Source: a bacterium
GTDB taxonomy: Bacteria; Planctomycetota; JAFGQW01
Reading direction: 5' to 3'
DNA length: 64,000 bases
NCBI GenBank assembly: GCA_030426805.1
Contig: JAUHXU010000002.1
Span: forward strand, 1-64,000
The translations under genes were made by a program, and so were the position numbers. Below are positions 55,948 through 64,000 of this stretch, in pieces (position 1 is the first letter of the stretch; each line of letters opens with the position of its first letter). The notes beneath the pieces are model-generated. The model had not been told where the DNA came from and ran no database searches. It was given only the letters and a program-made list of their open reading frames with translations.

Positions 55948-56556
55948 CTACGAGTCTCCGCCCGGCGCGACGTGTCGAAAGTCGCGCCGGAGCAACCCGT
56001 AGATGACGCTGTCCGCCCAGCGTCCGCGGAGAAACCACCGCTCGCGGAGCATGCCCTCGTCGCGAAAGCCGAAGCGCTCGACGAGGCGACGCGACCTCTC
56101 GTTGTCGGGGTCGACGTCTGCCTCCACGCGGTGCAGGTCCATCTCCGCGAAGCCGAACGCGAGCACCGCGCCGACCGCTTCGCTCGCGATGCCGCGCCCC
56201 CAGTGGTCGGGCGCGAGGATGAACCCGATCTCGGCGCGGCGGTTGACTCGGTCCCACCGATAGAGCGTCACGGTTCCGATCAGTCGGTCGGCGCCCTGCT
56301 CGGTAATCGCCCACTGGAAGAGATGCCGTGCGGCAAACCCGTCGTCGATGCCCTGCCGATAGCGTCGGGCGTCGTCGAGATCCTCGATCGGCTCGCCACC
56401 CCAGTAGCGCATCGTGCGCTCGTCGCTGAAGACCGCGAGCAGCGCATCGACGTCCTCGGGTCTCGGGTGTCGCAGGCGTAGCCGCTCGGTGTCGAGCGTG
56501 GGCAAGGCAGTCCCGAACGGATCGGGCTTGGCGTTTTCTCGTGTGGATTGGCTCAT
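55948..56556 (-). CDS. GNAT acetyltransferase (RimJ/RimL-like)
   Basis: A 202-residue N-acetyltransferase. It has the RimJ/RimL opening LDTERLRLRHPRPEDVDALLAVF followed by GGEPIEDLDDARRY, the acetyl-CoA motif A strand-loop (EIGFILAPDHWGRGIASEAV), and motif B (HRVEADVDPDNERSRRLVERFGF) ending with EGMLRERWFLRGRWADSVIYG. Such enzymes acetylate ribosomal-protein or other N-terminal amines; the exact target is unknown. The ATG at 56556 is preferred over a GTG at 56568. It converges on the bactofilin gene with 9 bases between stops. Confidence 0.9.
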   Translation of the reverse strand: MSQSTRENAKPDPFGTALPTLDTERLRLRHPRPEDVDALLAVFSDERTMRYWGGEPIEDLDDARRYRQGIDDGFAARHLFQWAITEQGADRLIGTVTLYRWDRVNRRAEIGFILAPDHWGRGIASEAVGAVLAFGFAEMDLHRVEADVDPDNERSRRLVERFGFRDEGMLRERWFLRGRWADSVIYGLLRRDFRHVAPGGDS

Positions 56557-56603
56557 CGTGCGGGCCACACCTTACGTCCGCGCGTCCGCGCGCACAAGTC
56601 GCC

Positions 56604-56632
56604 TTGTGCCCGAGCCGCCGCATCGCTACGAT
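56604..56632 (+). promoter_or_regulatory. Candidate promoter TTGTGC-17-TACGAT
   Basis: TTGTGC (56604-56609) and TACGAT (56627-56632), spaced by 17 bases, lie 79 bases before the ATG at 56712. TACGAT hexamers also occur before the genes at 38743 (38695-38700), 23415 (minus, 23464-23469) and 58125 (minus, 58158-58163). Confidence 0.45.
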
Positions 56633-56711
56633 ACGGGGTGCGTCGAGGGCAGCGACGCGGTGTGAAGTGTGTGTGTGACGAAGTAGACCGTACGAGTAGG
56701 ACGACCCCACC

Positions 56712-57674
56712 ATGCGTATTGCAACCCTGATCGCGTTGATGGCCGCGTTTTGTGCGAAGGCACCCGCAGGCGACACCTACGTTCCCGATCCGGCGCCGAG
56801 CGGCATCTGCAACGTGATCCCGTTCAGTCCGACGTTTCTGAGCGCCAACGGCGAGTGGCGCTATCAGGCGGTGCTGCCCGCTGCGACGCTCGGATCCCAG
56901 CCGCTGACGATCACGGGCCTCTCGCTCGCGCCGTGCGCGAGCGACACGTTCACCGCGACGCTGTTCGAGGTGCGGATGAACAACCTCACACCGAACCAGC
57001 ACACGACGAACATGGACGCGAACATCGGGCCGGCGCCGACGGTCGTGCGCAATGCGGGGCCGTTCACCTGGGCCGTGCAGAACAACTCGACCTGGCAGGC
57101 GATCAAGCTCGATTGTCCGCACGTCTTCGACGGTGCCAGCGATCTCGTGATCGAGGTGCGTTTCTCCGGCGCGATGTCGAGCGCGAACATCGGCATGCAG
57201 CGTGCCGGTGCTGCGCAACGCTACTACGCGGCGGGAATCGGAGCCTACTCGGCATCGATGGCCACGGGTAGCGGGATGGCCGCGTTCAAGGTGCGGCTGA
57301 CGCACGCCGACGTCACCCCGAACAACACGATGCCGAGTGTCGGCTCGCTCGTGAACCTCGCCTTCGATTCCTACCCGGATGCGGGGCAGATCTTCATCGC
57401 GGCGTCGAGCTTCGCCCAGGCGCCGATCCGGATCGGATGCTGGTCGATGAACTTGCTGCCGGACGGGCTGTTCAAGCTGACCGTGAACAACTCGCTGCCG
57501 TCGGTGTTCGTGAACTACCAAGGGTTCCTCGACGCGAACGGCCAGGCCACCGCGTCGGTCGTGATCCCGCAGGTGCCGTCGCTCGCAGGCCTGCCGGTGC
57601 ACACCGCATTCGCGACGTTCGACACCGGGCTGCGGTCGATCTCGAGCACCGGCTCGTTCCTGATCGTCCCGTAA
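56712..57674 (+). CDS. Secreted protein with shared C-terminal domain (paralogue of 29138)
   Basis: A 320-residue exported protein; signal peptide ATLIALMAAFCAKAPAG. The N-terminal module parallels the gene at 29138: EWRYQAVLPA, FEVRMNNLTPNQ, TWAVQNNSTWQAIKLDC, FDGASDLVIEVRFSGA, AGIGAYSASMATGSG. Residues about 210-320 are the shared C-terminal domain, ending LPDGLFKLTV, FVNYQGFLDANGQATASVVIP and FLIVP. This protein and 29138 thus share both halves, while others in the window share only the C-terminal half. Function unknown. Confidence 0.75.
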   Translation: MRIATLIALMAAFCAKAPAGDTYVPDPAPSGICNVIPFSPTFLSANGEWRYQAVLPAATLGSQPLTITGLSLAPCASDTFTATLFEVRMNNLTPNQHTTNMDANIGPAPTVVRNAGPFTWAVQNNSTWQAIKLDCPHVFDGASDLVIEVRFSGAMSSANIGMQRAGAAQRYYAAGIGAYSASMATGSGMAAFKVRLTHADVTPNNTMPSVGSLVNLAFDSYPDAGQIFIAASSFAQAPIRIGCWSMNLLPDGLFKLTVNNSLPSVFVNYQGFLDANGQATASVVIPQVPSLAGLPVHTAFATFDTGLRSISSTGSFLIVP

Positions 57675-57696
57675 GCACCGTTACGATGGCCGCGAT

Positions 57697-58125
57697 TCAG
57701 CGCGGCGCGGAAGCGCCGCCTTCGAGATAGCGCGCCGGCTCGCCGCGGGTGTGGACGCGGAAGACGACGAGCTTCACGCCGTTGTCGCCCGCGACCGCGC
57801 TGTGCAGGCGCTGATAGGGCACGTGGGCGACCCTGCCCGGTCGGCCGATGATCGGTTCGGAGCCGTCGATGCGGATCTCGGCGTCGCCCTCGAGGAAGTA
57901 GATGAACTCCTCGCCGGGGTGCCAATGGCGCGGCAGCGCGGCGTGCGGCGGGAACTCGAGGTAGCTCACGACCACCTCCTTGCCCGGCGCGAAGCGGTCG
58001 TCGAGGTGCTGGCCGAGCAGGTTGAGTAGCTTCGTCTCCGCCGGCGGCGTCGGCGCAGTCGTCGCGCACCCGAGCAGGGTGACTGTGCCGAGCACCAGCA
58101 ACGGCAGTCGTAACGGATTCGGCAT
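57697..58125 (-). CDS. Cupin lipoprotein
   Basis: A 142-residue protein with a lipoprotein signal (LPLLVLGTVTLLGC, lipidated C20). It is a single-domain cupin_2: metal-binding motif 1 is H67-W-H69-P-G-E-E73 and motif 2 holds H108 in YQRLHSAVAGDNG. Cupins of this kind bind Fe, Mn or Zn and act as dioxygenases, isomerases or sensors; the activity here is unknown. The fold normally occurs in the cytoplasm, so a lipid-anchored periplasmic copy is somewhat unusual. TACGAT (58158-58163, minus) is a candidate -10. Confidence 0.8.
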   Translation of the reverse strand: MPNPLRLPLLVLGTVTLLGCATTAPTPPAETKLLNLLGQHLDDRFAPGKEVVVSYLEFPPHAALPRHWHPGEEFIYFLEGDAEIRIDGSEPIIGRPGRVAHVPYQRLHSAVAGDNGVKLVVFRVHTRGEPARYLEGGASAPR

Positions 58126-58196
58126 CGGCTTCTCCCGTGTTGGTGAGGCCGAAGCGTATCGTACCGTCGACGCCTACGGCAGGGTCGAGCCACCTC

Positions 58197-58244
58197 CACC
58201 GGCACGAACGAGTGCCCTCGTCGGGCGGTTCGCTCGTGCCGGTG
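58197..58244 (-). terminator. Long hairpin after the SDR gene
   Basis: An 11-base-pair perfect outer stem (58197-58207 with 58234-58244) continues with more inner pairing to a small loop near 58220. It lies 13 bases beyond the SDR stop and before the cupin start, so it probably ends the SDR transcript. Confidence 0.55.
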
Positions 58245-58256
58245 TGGTGCTCGAGG

Positions 58257-58994
58257 CTACAGCGCCTGCTTTGCGGGGCGGACGATCATCTCGTTGACGT
58301 CGACGTCGGACGGCTCGGCGATCGCGTAGCGGATCGCGCGCGCGATCGCATCCGGCTCGATCGCGATGTCGAGGATGTCCTGGATGCCCTCTTTGACCTC
58401 GTCGACGGCGATGTGGTCGGCGAGTTCGGTGCGCACCGCACCGGGGCTGATGTTCGTGACACGCACGACGCCGTCGGACTCCATGCGGATGCCCTCGCTG
58501 AGCGCGCGCACCGCGAATTTCGTCGCGCAGTAGACGGCCGCACCGGGGAAGACGATGTGCCCGGCGACAGAGCTGATGTTGACGAAGTGGCCGGAACCTT
58601 GCTTCAGCATGATGGGGTGGGCTGCGGCGATGCCGTTGAGCACGCCCTTGATGTTCACGTCGACCATCCGGTTCCACTCGTCGGTGCGTCCGAGGGCGAC
58701 CGGCGACAACGGCATCACGCCGGCGTTGTTCACCCAGACGTCGATGCGGTCGTAGTTCTCGATCGCGTGCGACGCGACCGCCTTCACTTGCTCGGCGTCG
58801 GTGACGTCCGACTGGATCACGGTCGCCTCGCCGCCGGCGTCGCGAATCGTCGCCGCGAGGGCGTCGAGTCGGTCCGTTCGCCGCGCGGTCAGCACGACCT
58901 TCGCGCCGGCCGCGGCGAGCAATGTCGCGGTCTCGGCGCCGATGCCGCTGCTCGCGCCGGTGATCACGACGACTTTGTCGATGGACTGGCTCAT
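58257..58994 (-). CDS. Short-chain dehydrogenase/reductase
   Basis: A 245-residue classical SDR. Cofactor motif TGASSGIG lies at 12-19, NNAG near 89-92, and the catalytic triad is Ser141/142 with Y155 and K159 in YCATK. ARR after strand 2 favours NADPH. It resembles YdfG/serine-dehydrogenase-like and 'clavaldehyde' SDRs often controlled by a neighbouring AraC protein. The substrate is unknown. The ATG at 58994 has AAAGGAAAC upstream. It is divergent from an AraC-type gene, and the intervening 191 bases contain repeated CCCGATCC sites. Confidence 0.92.
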   Translation of the reverse strand: MSQSIDKVVVITGASSGIGAETATLLAAAGAKVVLTARRTDRLDALAATIRDAGGEATVIQSDVTDAEQVKAVASHAIENYDRIDVWVNNAGVMPLSPVALGRTDEWNRMVDVNIKGVLNGIAAAHPIMLKQGSGHFVNISSVAGHIVFPGAAVYCATKFAVRALSEGIRMESDGVVRVTNISPGAVRTELADHIAVDEVKEGIQDILDIAIEPDAIARAIRYAIAEPSDVDVNEMIVRPAKQAL

Positions 58995-59092
58995 CGGGGT
59001 TTCCTTTCGTCTGTCGCGCGGCACCGGAGCGCACGCGCGTGGATCGGGTCTCGTTCGATCGGGTTGCCCTATTCGTATCGCCCGGTCCGACC

Positions 59093-59137
59093 GGATCGGG
59101 AATACCCGATCCCGCACGTTTCTTGCCCGATCCTGCA
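59093..59137. promoter_or_regulatory. Candidate operator: CCCGATCC repeats between SDR and AraC genes
   Basis: CCCGATCCCGCA (59105-59116) and CCCGATCCTGCA (59126-59137) form an 11/12 direct repeat spaced exactly 21 bases, two helical turns, as expected for an AraC-family regulator. The left copy also forms a perfect 8-base inverted repeat with GGATCGGG (59093-59100). Two more GATCGGG copies lie near 59042 and 59057. Confidence 0.5.
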
Positions 59138-59185
59138 TCAGCAATGGCCTTGCCGACCGGAATCCAGCGATCTACTTGTTCGATC

Positions 59186-60112
59186 ATGCCGAAGACAGCT
59201 CCCCGGCTCGACACGAGCCTTTCGCGGCGATCGACGGACTCCGACGCGTGGCGCCGTCGCGAATTGTTCGACGCCGTCGGACGCCTCGCCATTGCGGAGG
59301 ACGTCAATCCCACCGAGATCGAGGGGTTCTGGGCCTACCGCGCGAGCGCGCCGACCGAGCCGTGCGTGGCGGACTACCGCCTCGGCCTCTGCATCGCCGT
59401 GCAAGGCGCCAAGCGGGTCCACTTCGGCGACGAGCAGATCGACTACTGCCCGATGAACGGCCTCCTCGTCGCGTTGCCGTTACCGCTGCGGGCACAGGTG
59501 CTCGAGGCGAGTCCGGCGAAACCGTGCCTTGCGGTCGTCCTCGAGATCGATCCGGCGCTCGTCGTCCGAACCGCGAGCGCGCTGCCGGACGTCCCCACGC
59601 CACGAGCCGCGCCCCAAGCCGTGCGACCACTGCCGATCACCGGTCGCTTGCTCGACTCGATCCTGCGCCTCGCGGTTGCATCGGCCAGTGAGCGCGACGC
59701 CGACGTGTTCGGGGACAGTCTGAAGCACGAGGTCGTGTTCCGGCTGCTCGAGACCGATCAGGGCGAGCTATTGCGCACGCTCGCATTCCGCACATCGAGC
59801 GCCCACCGCGTCGAGCGGGTGATTCGACACCTCAACCGCGATATCGCGCGGCCGGTCACGATCGCCGACATGGCGCGGATCGCGCATATGAGTGAGTCGT
59901 CGTTTCACCGCGTCTTCAAAGAGGTCACGTCGATGGCGCCCCTGCAGTTCCTCAAGCGGACGAGGCTCCAGCGCGCGCGCGAGCTGCTCCTGAGCGACGA
60001 GTCGAACGCCGGCGAAGCGGCGCGGGCGGTGGGGTATCGGAGCGCGTCGCAGTTCAGCCGCGAGTTCAAGGCGCAGTTCGGGGTGCCGCCCAGTCGCGTC
60101 GGCTCGGTTTGA
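59186..60112 (+). CDS. AraC-family transcriptional regulator
   Basis: A 308-residue regulator with an N-terminal cupin-like AraC_N domain (about 25-185; GLCIAVQGAKRVHFGDEQIDY) and a C-terminal double helix-turn-helix (about 210-305; SFHRVFKEVTSMAPLQFLKRTRLQRARELLL, YRSASQFSREFKAQFGVPPS). Members of this subgroup typically sit beside an oxidoreductase and switch it in response to a small molecule. The ATG at 59186 is chosen because the AraC_N alignment begins soon after; an in-frame ATG at 59144 would add 14 residues. The likely operator lies immediately upstream, so autoregulation together with the SDR is expected. Confidence 0.88.
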   Translation: MPKTAPRLDTSLSRRSTDSDAWRRRELFDAVGRLAIAEDVNPTEIEGFWAYRASAPTEPCVADYRLGLCIAVQGAKRVHFGDEQIDYCPMNGLLVALPLPLRAQVLEASPAKPCLAVVLEIDPALVVRTASALPDVPTPRAAPQAVRPLPITGRLLDSILRLAVASASERDADVFGDSLKHEVVFRLLETDQGELLRTLAFRTSSAHRVERVIRHLNRDIARPVTIADMARIAHMSESSFHRVFKEVTSMAPLQFLKRTRLQRARELLLSDESNAGEAARAVGYRSASQFSREFKAQFGVPPSRVGSV

Positions 60113-60204
60113 GCGTCTGCCCCGATGGTTGCGCGCGTCCGGCCGGTAGGGCTACCCTGCTCGCGTCGGATCCGGACCAATCAAGACCGAGACGAGGGGT
60201 TCCC

Positions 60205-61467
60205 ATGCGCATTCCGAGGCCGCTTCTCGCAGTCGTGATCGCGTTGACGTTGCTCGCCGGGCTCGCGCCCGCCCAGTATTCCCCGGGAGACGTCGTCGTC
60301 GCCGACCAGAACGTCTCCGGGGCGAACTGGCCATTGTGGGGCATCACTCGTCAAGGCGTCGTATATACCGTCACGACGAGCCTGCCGTTCTTCGGGTGGT
60401 CGATGGCGCCGGCGCCGGACAACCGAACCATCTGGGTGTCGGGCGTGGGGCGGCAGGGCGCTGCGAACGCGCGCATCGCACCGGACGGGACGATCACGAA
60501 CTTCAACGCCGATCCGAAGCGGGTGTTCTGCAGTATCGAAGTCGACGGCGGCGGCAATGCGGTCTGCGGTGACGCCGGGTCGTCGCAGATCCTGAAGTAC
60601 GACGGCACCTTCTGGACCACGCTCTACTCGGGCGCGCCGTTCAACAAGATCCACGCTGCCGGGATCGATCTGACGTCGGGCGATCTGGTCGTGTTCGACT
60701 CCGGACCGAGCGCGATCCTCCGCGCGACGTTGGCCGGGACGCCGAACGTGACGACCGTGTTCACGCCGGTGCTTCCGGCGTTCGAGGGCGCGGGGCTGCA
60801 CGCCGATCCGGACAGCCGCACGATGATCGGTGGGTGGGCGACCGGCGGGCGTCTCGGCCCGATCTACAGCGCGTTCTACCGGCTGACACTCGCTCCACCG
60901 AGTGCGTTGACGACGTTGCAGCCGACCGGGGTGGCCGGCGTCCCGAACTCGGTCGACCGCGACCCGTTCGATGGCCAGTTCGTGATCGCCAGTGCGATCG
61001 CGCCGGCGGCGATCCTCCGGTTCGATGCGCGCAACAACGTCGTCACGACGATTGCGGCGGTGCCGAGCGCGAGGCCGCGTGCGGCGACCGTCGCCGGCAG
61101 CCGCCACCTCTGCGCGCTCAACGAGGCGAAGCCCGGCCAGACCTACCGCTTGCTCGTCTCCTCGCCCGGGCAGCCGAGCGTCCCGTATGCGGTGGCGCTC
61201 AGCTTCGACTACCGTCCCGGCATTGCCGTCGGCGGGGGGCGCAAGGTCTACCTGCAGCCCGATGCGCTGTTCGCGCTTTCGCTCGGCAACGCCGGGATCT
61301 TCGCCAACATGCAGGGCGTGCTCGACGCGAGCGGCGAGGCGGTCGCGACGATCGCGATCCCGACGGCCCGGGTTCTGCGCGGTGTGCGGTTCTTCGCCGC
61401 GGCGGTGACGATCCCCGGCTCCCGGATCAGCGTGATCTCCGACACGCTGGGCGTCACGATCCGCTGA
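60205..61467 (+). CDS. Secreted beta-propeller-like protein with shared C-terminal domain
   Basis: A 420-residue exported protein; signal peptide LLAVVIALTLLAGLAPAQ. Residues about 25-305 are NHL-type units (for example ARIAPDGTITNFNADP, VDGGGNAVCGDAGSSQILKYD, AAGIDLTSGDLVVFDSG and VDRDPFDGQFVIASA). Residues about 315-420 are the shared C-terminal domain: VALSFDYRPGIAVGGGR, LQPDALFALSLGN, GVLDASGEAVATIAIP and LGVTIR. GACGAGGGG precedes the ATG; a TACCCT hexamer sits at 60153. It ends at a terminator shared with the convergent gene. Confidence 0.75.
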   Translation: MRIPRPLLAVVIALTLLAGLAPAQYSPGDVVVADQNVSGANWPLWGITRQGVVYTVTTSLPFFGWSMAPAPDNRTIWVSGVGRQGAANARIAPDGTITNFNADPKRVFCSIEVDGGGNAVCGDAGSSQILKYDGTFWTTLYSGAPFNKIHAAGIDLTSGDLVVFDSGPSAILRATLAGTPNVTTVFTPVLPAFEGAGLHADPDSRTMIGGWATGGRLGPIYSAFYRLTLAPPSALTTLQPTGVAGVPNSVDRDPFDGQFVIASAIAPAAILRFDARNNVVTTIAAVPSARPRAATVAGSRHLCALNEAKPGQTYRLLVSSPGQPSVPYAVALSFDYRPGIAVGGGRKVYLQPDALFALSLGNAGIFANMQGVLDASGEAVATIAIPTARVLRGVRFFAAAVTIPGSRISVISDTLGVTIR

Positions 61468-61492
61468 GCGCCCCGATGTGAGCAACGAGAAA

Positions 61493-61516
61493 CGGGCGCC
61501 CCGAGAAGGGCGCCCG
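61493..61516. terminator. Bidirectional hairpin terminator
   Basis: A 9-base-pair stem (61493-61501 with 61508-61516, loop CGAGAA) lies between the convergent stops at 61467 and 61546; both outgoing strands are T-containing (for example CGTTCATTT). Confidence 0.7.
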
Positions 61517-61545
61517 CGTTCATTTCAGCGTTCGGATCGCCGGAA

Positions 61546-62499
61546 TCAGATGATCGTCACCTGGTGATCGTTGCTGATGCCGGTGATGCCCGCGTTGATC
61601 GTCACGAACGCCGCGTAGTACCGGAAACCGACGAGCGCCGGAATCGACGGGATGAAGAACGTGAAGCTGCCGTCGCCGTTCGCGTCGAGCGTGCCTGCGA
61701 ACGCACGGAAGTTGAGGCTCGTCTGCAGCAGCGGGTCGAGCGAGAGCGGGATCGTGCCGGCGGCGCCGAGCGGAATGCCGCTGTTGCCGAGCGAGAGCGC
61801 AGCCTGGAACGAGTCCCCGGGGTTGCCGCGCATCACGTACTGCTGCGTCGTGCCCGGGTTGGCCGGCGGGTTGGCGGTATCGGGAAGCAGGACCGCGTTG
61901 AACAGCTTGAAGTCGTCGAGGAGCGCGCCACCGAAGCCGCTCAGGCCGACCGGTCCCGACGCCGCGGCCTGACTCGACGTGTGGTTGATGACGAGGTCCC
62001 ACGCGCCGTCGCCGTCGGTGTCGAGCTGGCAGACGATCCGCGTGTCGATCGCGAGCAGCCGGACGAGACCCTGCTTGCTCGGCGTCGTCGGGTCGGCCCA
62101 CGTCGACGTGCCCGGTCGATCGTAGATGTAGAGGCGATCGAAGTCACCGCTCGAGTCGTTGTCCTGGAACTTGCACATGATCAGGTTCGTGTCGGTCGCG
62201 GCCCCGGTGGCACGGATCGCGACGCCGCCGAACTGCAACGCCTGGGTGGACGCTGCGTTGTAGGTCACGACGCACTGGCACGCGACGTCCTTGTACATCG
62301 CGCTCGGGTGCGTGAGATACTGCCAGGAAAACACCTGCTCCGCCTCGGCCTGGTTGCTGACGGTGTTCCAGTTGCCCTTCGCCTCGACCCACGTGCCGAT
62401 GGTCGGCCCGTCCGGGTAGGTGAACGAGTCCGTGAGCACCTGTGCAGACGCTCCGGTCGCCGCGGCGAGGAGCGCGGCTCCGATCATGAATCGGCGCAT
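61546..62499 (-). CDS. Secreted lectin-like protein with shared C-terminal domain
   Basis: A 317-residue exported protein; the ATG at 62499 follows GAGG and begins the signal peptide MIGAALLAAATGASAQ. Residues about 22-205 form a ConA-like jelly roll resembling DUF1080/LamG: DSFTYPDGPTIGTWVEAKGNW, FGGVAIRATGAATDTNLIMCKF, DTDGDGAWDLVIN and DDFKLFN. A Cys pair (ACQC) may form a disulfide. Residues about 215-317 are the shared C-terminal domain (GIPLGAAGTIPLSLDPLLQ, FAGTLDANGDGSFTFFIP, AFVTINAGITGIS, VTII). It differs from the lectin-like gene at 9151 in having the C-terminal form of the domain. Confidence 0.75.
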   Translation of the reverse strand: MRRFMIGAALLAAATGASAQVLTDSFTYPDGPTIGTWVEAKGNWNTVSNQAEAEQVFSWQYLTHPSAMYKDVACQCVVTYNAASTQALQFGGVAIRATGAATDTNLIMCKFQDNDSSGDFDRLYIYDRPGTSTWADPTTPSKQGLVRLLAIDTRIVCQLDTDGDGAWDLVINHTSSQAAASGPVGLSGFGGALLDDFKLFNAVLLPDTANPPANPGTTQQYVMRGNPGDSFQAALSLGNSGIPLGAAGTIPLSLDPLLQTSLNFRAFAGTLDANGDGSFTFFIPSIPALVGFRYYAAFVTINAGITGISNDHQVTII

Positions 62500-62583
62500 T
62501 CTGATACCTCTCTTATTCCTGTTCCGTGGTACTGCCACACTCGACGGTATTCATATCCGCCGAGTCGGTCAAGCGGCCACGGG

Positions 62584-63861
62584 TCAGGGCGCGCGGAACT
62601 CGACCGCGATCGCCCACGGTTGCGTGCCGTAGCGGTGGGGCGAAACGTTGCGATGTTCACGCGCATGGGCCTTTTCCGGCGCGTCGTCGGCGACGAGGGG
62701 GAGGTCGCGCGCGAAGCGGCTGCCCTGGAAATTGACCCGTCCGGATCCGATCAGGCGCAGACGTGTGACCCGACCATCGGTGGCATCGATCGTGATGTCG
62801 CCACGAAGCGTCGCCCGAGCCCACGCGAGACAGGCGGCTCGTCGCCCGCGTTCACGGTCGGTGCGTGGCTGCATCCGGACCGTACCGTGGAGGGTCGCGC
62901 GGACTTCGGAGCCGGAACGACCGACGACACGCGTTTCGATCAGGCCGTGGATCGAGTCCGGCGCGAGCGCCATCAGCACTTCGCCGCGCGGGTAGCACGC
63001 GCCGAGCACGCGGACGAAGAGCGCACGCGGCCACGCGCTCGACGCGCCCACGGTAAGGGTCTCGGGCGCGAGGTGTCGCAGTTCCTCGGCGGACAACCGG
63101 ATCGTCTCGCCGCCGACCAGCCCCTCGTACATCAGCCGGTCGTTGCGCACCCACGCTCGAACCGTGCCGACGGGATCGTCGGGGACGGTTGCCTCGCGCG
63201 CGGCGAGCACGTCGGGCGCCGTGCCCTTCGCGAACGCCTCCCAGTCCGACGGCAACTCGCCGTGGCACGCGCGAAGCGCCTCGGCCGCGTGCCGGAAGAA
63301 CTTCCGCACCGCCGCGTCCGGCTGCGCGCGGACGCGCCGCACGAGTTGGCTGTCGCGGAAGTCGCCGGAGTAGAGCGTTGCGAATCGGGTCAGCAGCGTA
63401 CGATCCGGTGCGAAGACGGCTTCTCGGACGCCGCCCCAGAACGGCCCGGTGGGGCGTTCTCCGCGGAGCGTGCGATCGAGCGCGCGGAACCACTGCCGAT
63501 CCTCGTCGAGGCGGATCAGCTCTTCGGTGCACAGCTCGGGCACGTGCACGCACACGAAATACTTGCGGAGCACTGCGACGACACGGGGATCGGAGAGCGT
63601 CCCGGCTCTCACAGCGACCGAGCCCGCTCAGCAGTTTCCGGAATCGAGGATTCCGTCGACGCCGAAGTAGTAGATCGGCTTGTTCTCGTGTTCGCCGCGT
63701 GCGAACGCGGCGGCGAACGAGTCGAGCATGGGGACGAGTCGCCAGCGGCGCTCGGCGTTCGTCGGACGCACCGCGGCGATCGCGTCGTCGAGATCGTCCC
63801 CCGCGACGGCCGATCCGCCGCAGGCGAGCGTGAGCAGGAACAGCAGGGGGCGGGGCATCAT
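62584..63861 (-). CDS. Secreted thioredoxin-like protein, likely selenoprotein (in-frame UGA at 63630-63628)
   Basis: Read through one UGA this is a 425-residue exported protein with signal peptide PLLFLLTLACGGSAVAG. The two parts are in the same frame, separated only by TGA and a few codons. They join as a thioredoxin-like N-terminal unit: ENKPIYYFGVDGILDSGN-C77-U78-AGSVAVRAGTLSDPRVVAVLRKYFVCV, where SDP.VV..L...FV.V is the usual segment after the active site of such domains. The remainder (about 130-425) is not recognised. A hairpin suited to a bacterial SECIS follows the UGA. The downstream part alone would begin at a GTG without a signal peptide. GAGGAG precedes the ATG. A mutation or sequence error is the alternative. 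Confidence 0.7.
63588..63619 (-). promoter_or_regulatory. Candidate bacterial SECIS stem-loop
   Basis: On the minus strand GAGAGC (63610-63605) pairs with GCTCTC (63598-63593) around loop CGGGAC; five lower pairs including one G-U extend it past a four-base bulge. The loop's second base is G (63603), 24 bases after the UGA, within the known range for bacterial SECIS elements. Confidence 0.5.
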
Positions 63862-64000
63862 CCGTCGTCTCCTCGGTCTCGAGTCGCGTGGTTCCCGGGG
63901 GAGGACGCCGGAGTGTATCGCATTGCGGCTCGATTCTCCGGTGGAGTCGGGGCCGGCTCGTGTCAGACTTCGGGCATGCCCGTTCGATCGACACGTGCCC

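Noticed and set aside
62584..63612. Separate 342-residue gene starting at a GTG
   Set aside because: No ribosome site or signal peptide; it continues the frame of the 77-residue exported ORF across one UGA.

Overview
The window is GC-rich bacterial chromosome with tightly packed genes on both strands. The Planctomycetota are the best guess for its origin. The evidence is the density of signal-peptide proteins of unknown function, HEAT/FG-GAP/parallel beta-helix/beta-propeller secreted proteins, an ECF sigma factor fused to a membrane segment and carboxypeptidase-regulatory-like repeats, DUF1570-like zinc metallopeptidases, a bactofilin and a bacterial alpha-2-macroglobulin. No rRNA, tRNA, CRISPR array, prophage or insertion sequence was seen, and no gene-free stretch exceeds about 300 bases. 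About 47 genes are supported.

Layout. 1-10 kb: CvpA-like membrane protein, a secreted propeller, a secreted beta-helix protein, a 1484-residue alpha-2-macroglobulin with thioester motif, a methyltransferase and a lectin-like secreted protein. 10-17 kb: two-gene YeeE/YedE sulfur transporter, secreted propeller, HEAT-like protein, a long perfect palindrome, AbgT-type transporter. 17-24 kb: secreted propellers and a HEAT protein with a Pro/Ser tandem repeat. 23.5-30 kb: AlgJ-like SGNH protein, hyaluronan-synthase-like glycosyltransferase, small helical secreted protein, caspase-fold/HEAT protein. 30-38 kb: a coupled pair of small helical envelope proteins, WD40-like and other secreted proteins, a zinc-ribbon/DUF2007 protein, a GH39-like glycosidase coupled to a beta-helix protein, a GT-C glycosyltransferase. 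38-48 kb: an FG-GAP protein interrupted by one in-frame UGA, a DUF1570-like peptidase, the sigma/carboxypeptidase-regulatory fusion coupled to a secreted propeller, another propeller. 48-64 kb: katG, a secreted protein, a HEAT gene apparently frameshifted, a second DUF1570-like peptidase, cysK, bactofilin, GNAT, cupin lipoprotein, an SDR/AraC divergent pair with a likely operator, secreted proteins, and a thioredoxin-like secreted protein with a second in-frame UGA.

Three points stand out. (1) Two secreted proteins are each continuous across one in-frame UGA lying next to a Cys codon (UGA-UGC at 39028; UGC-UGA at 63628-63633, minus strand). Each UGA is followed at the expected distance by a stem-loop with a G at the start of the apical loop, as in bacterial SECIS elements. 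I read both as selenoproteins with adjacent Sec/Cys. (2) At least thirteen secreted proteins with unrelated N-terminal modules end in the same roughly 100-130-residue beta-rich domain, probably a shared surface-attachment or sorting domain. (3) A membrane-tethered sigma factor carries nine predicted extracytoplasmic repeats and overlaps its secreted neighbour by an ATGA.

Functions given below rest on sequence motifs read by eye. No database search was run.
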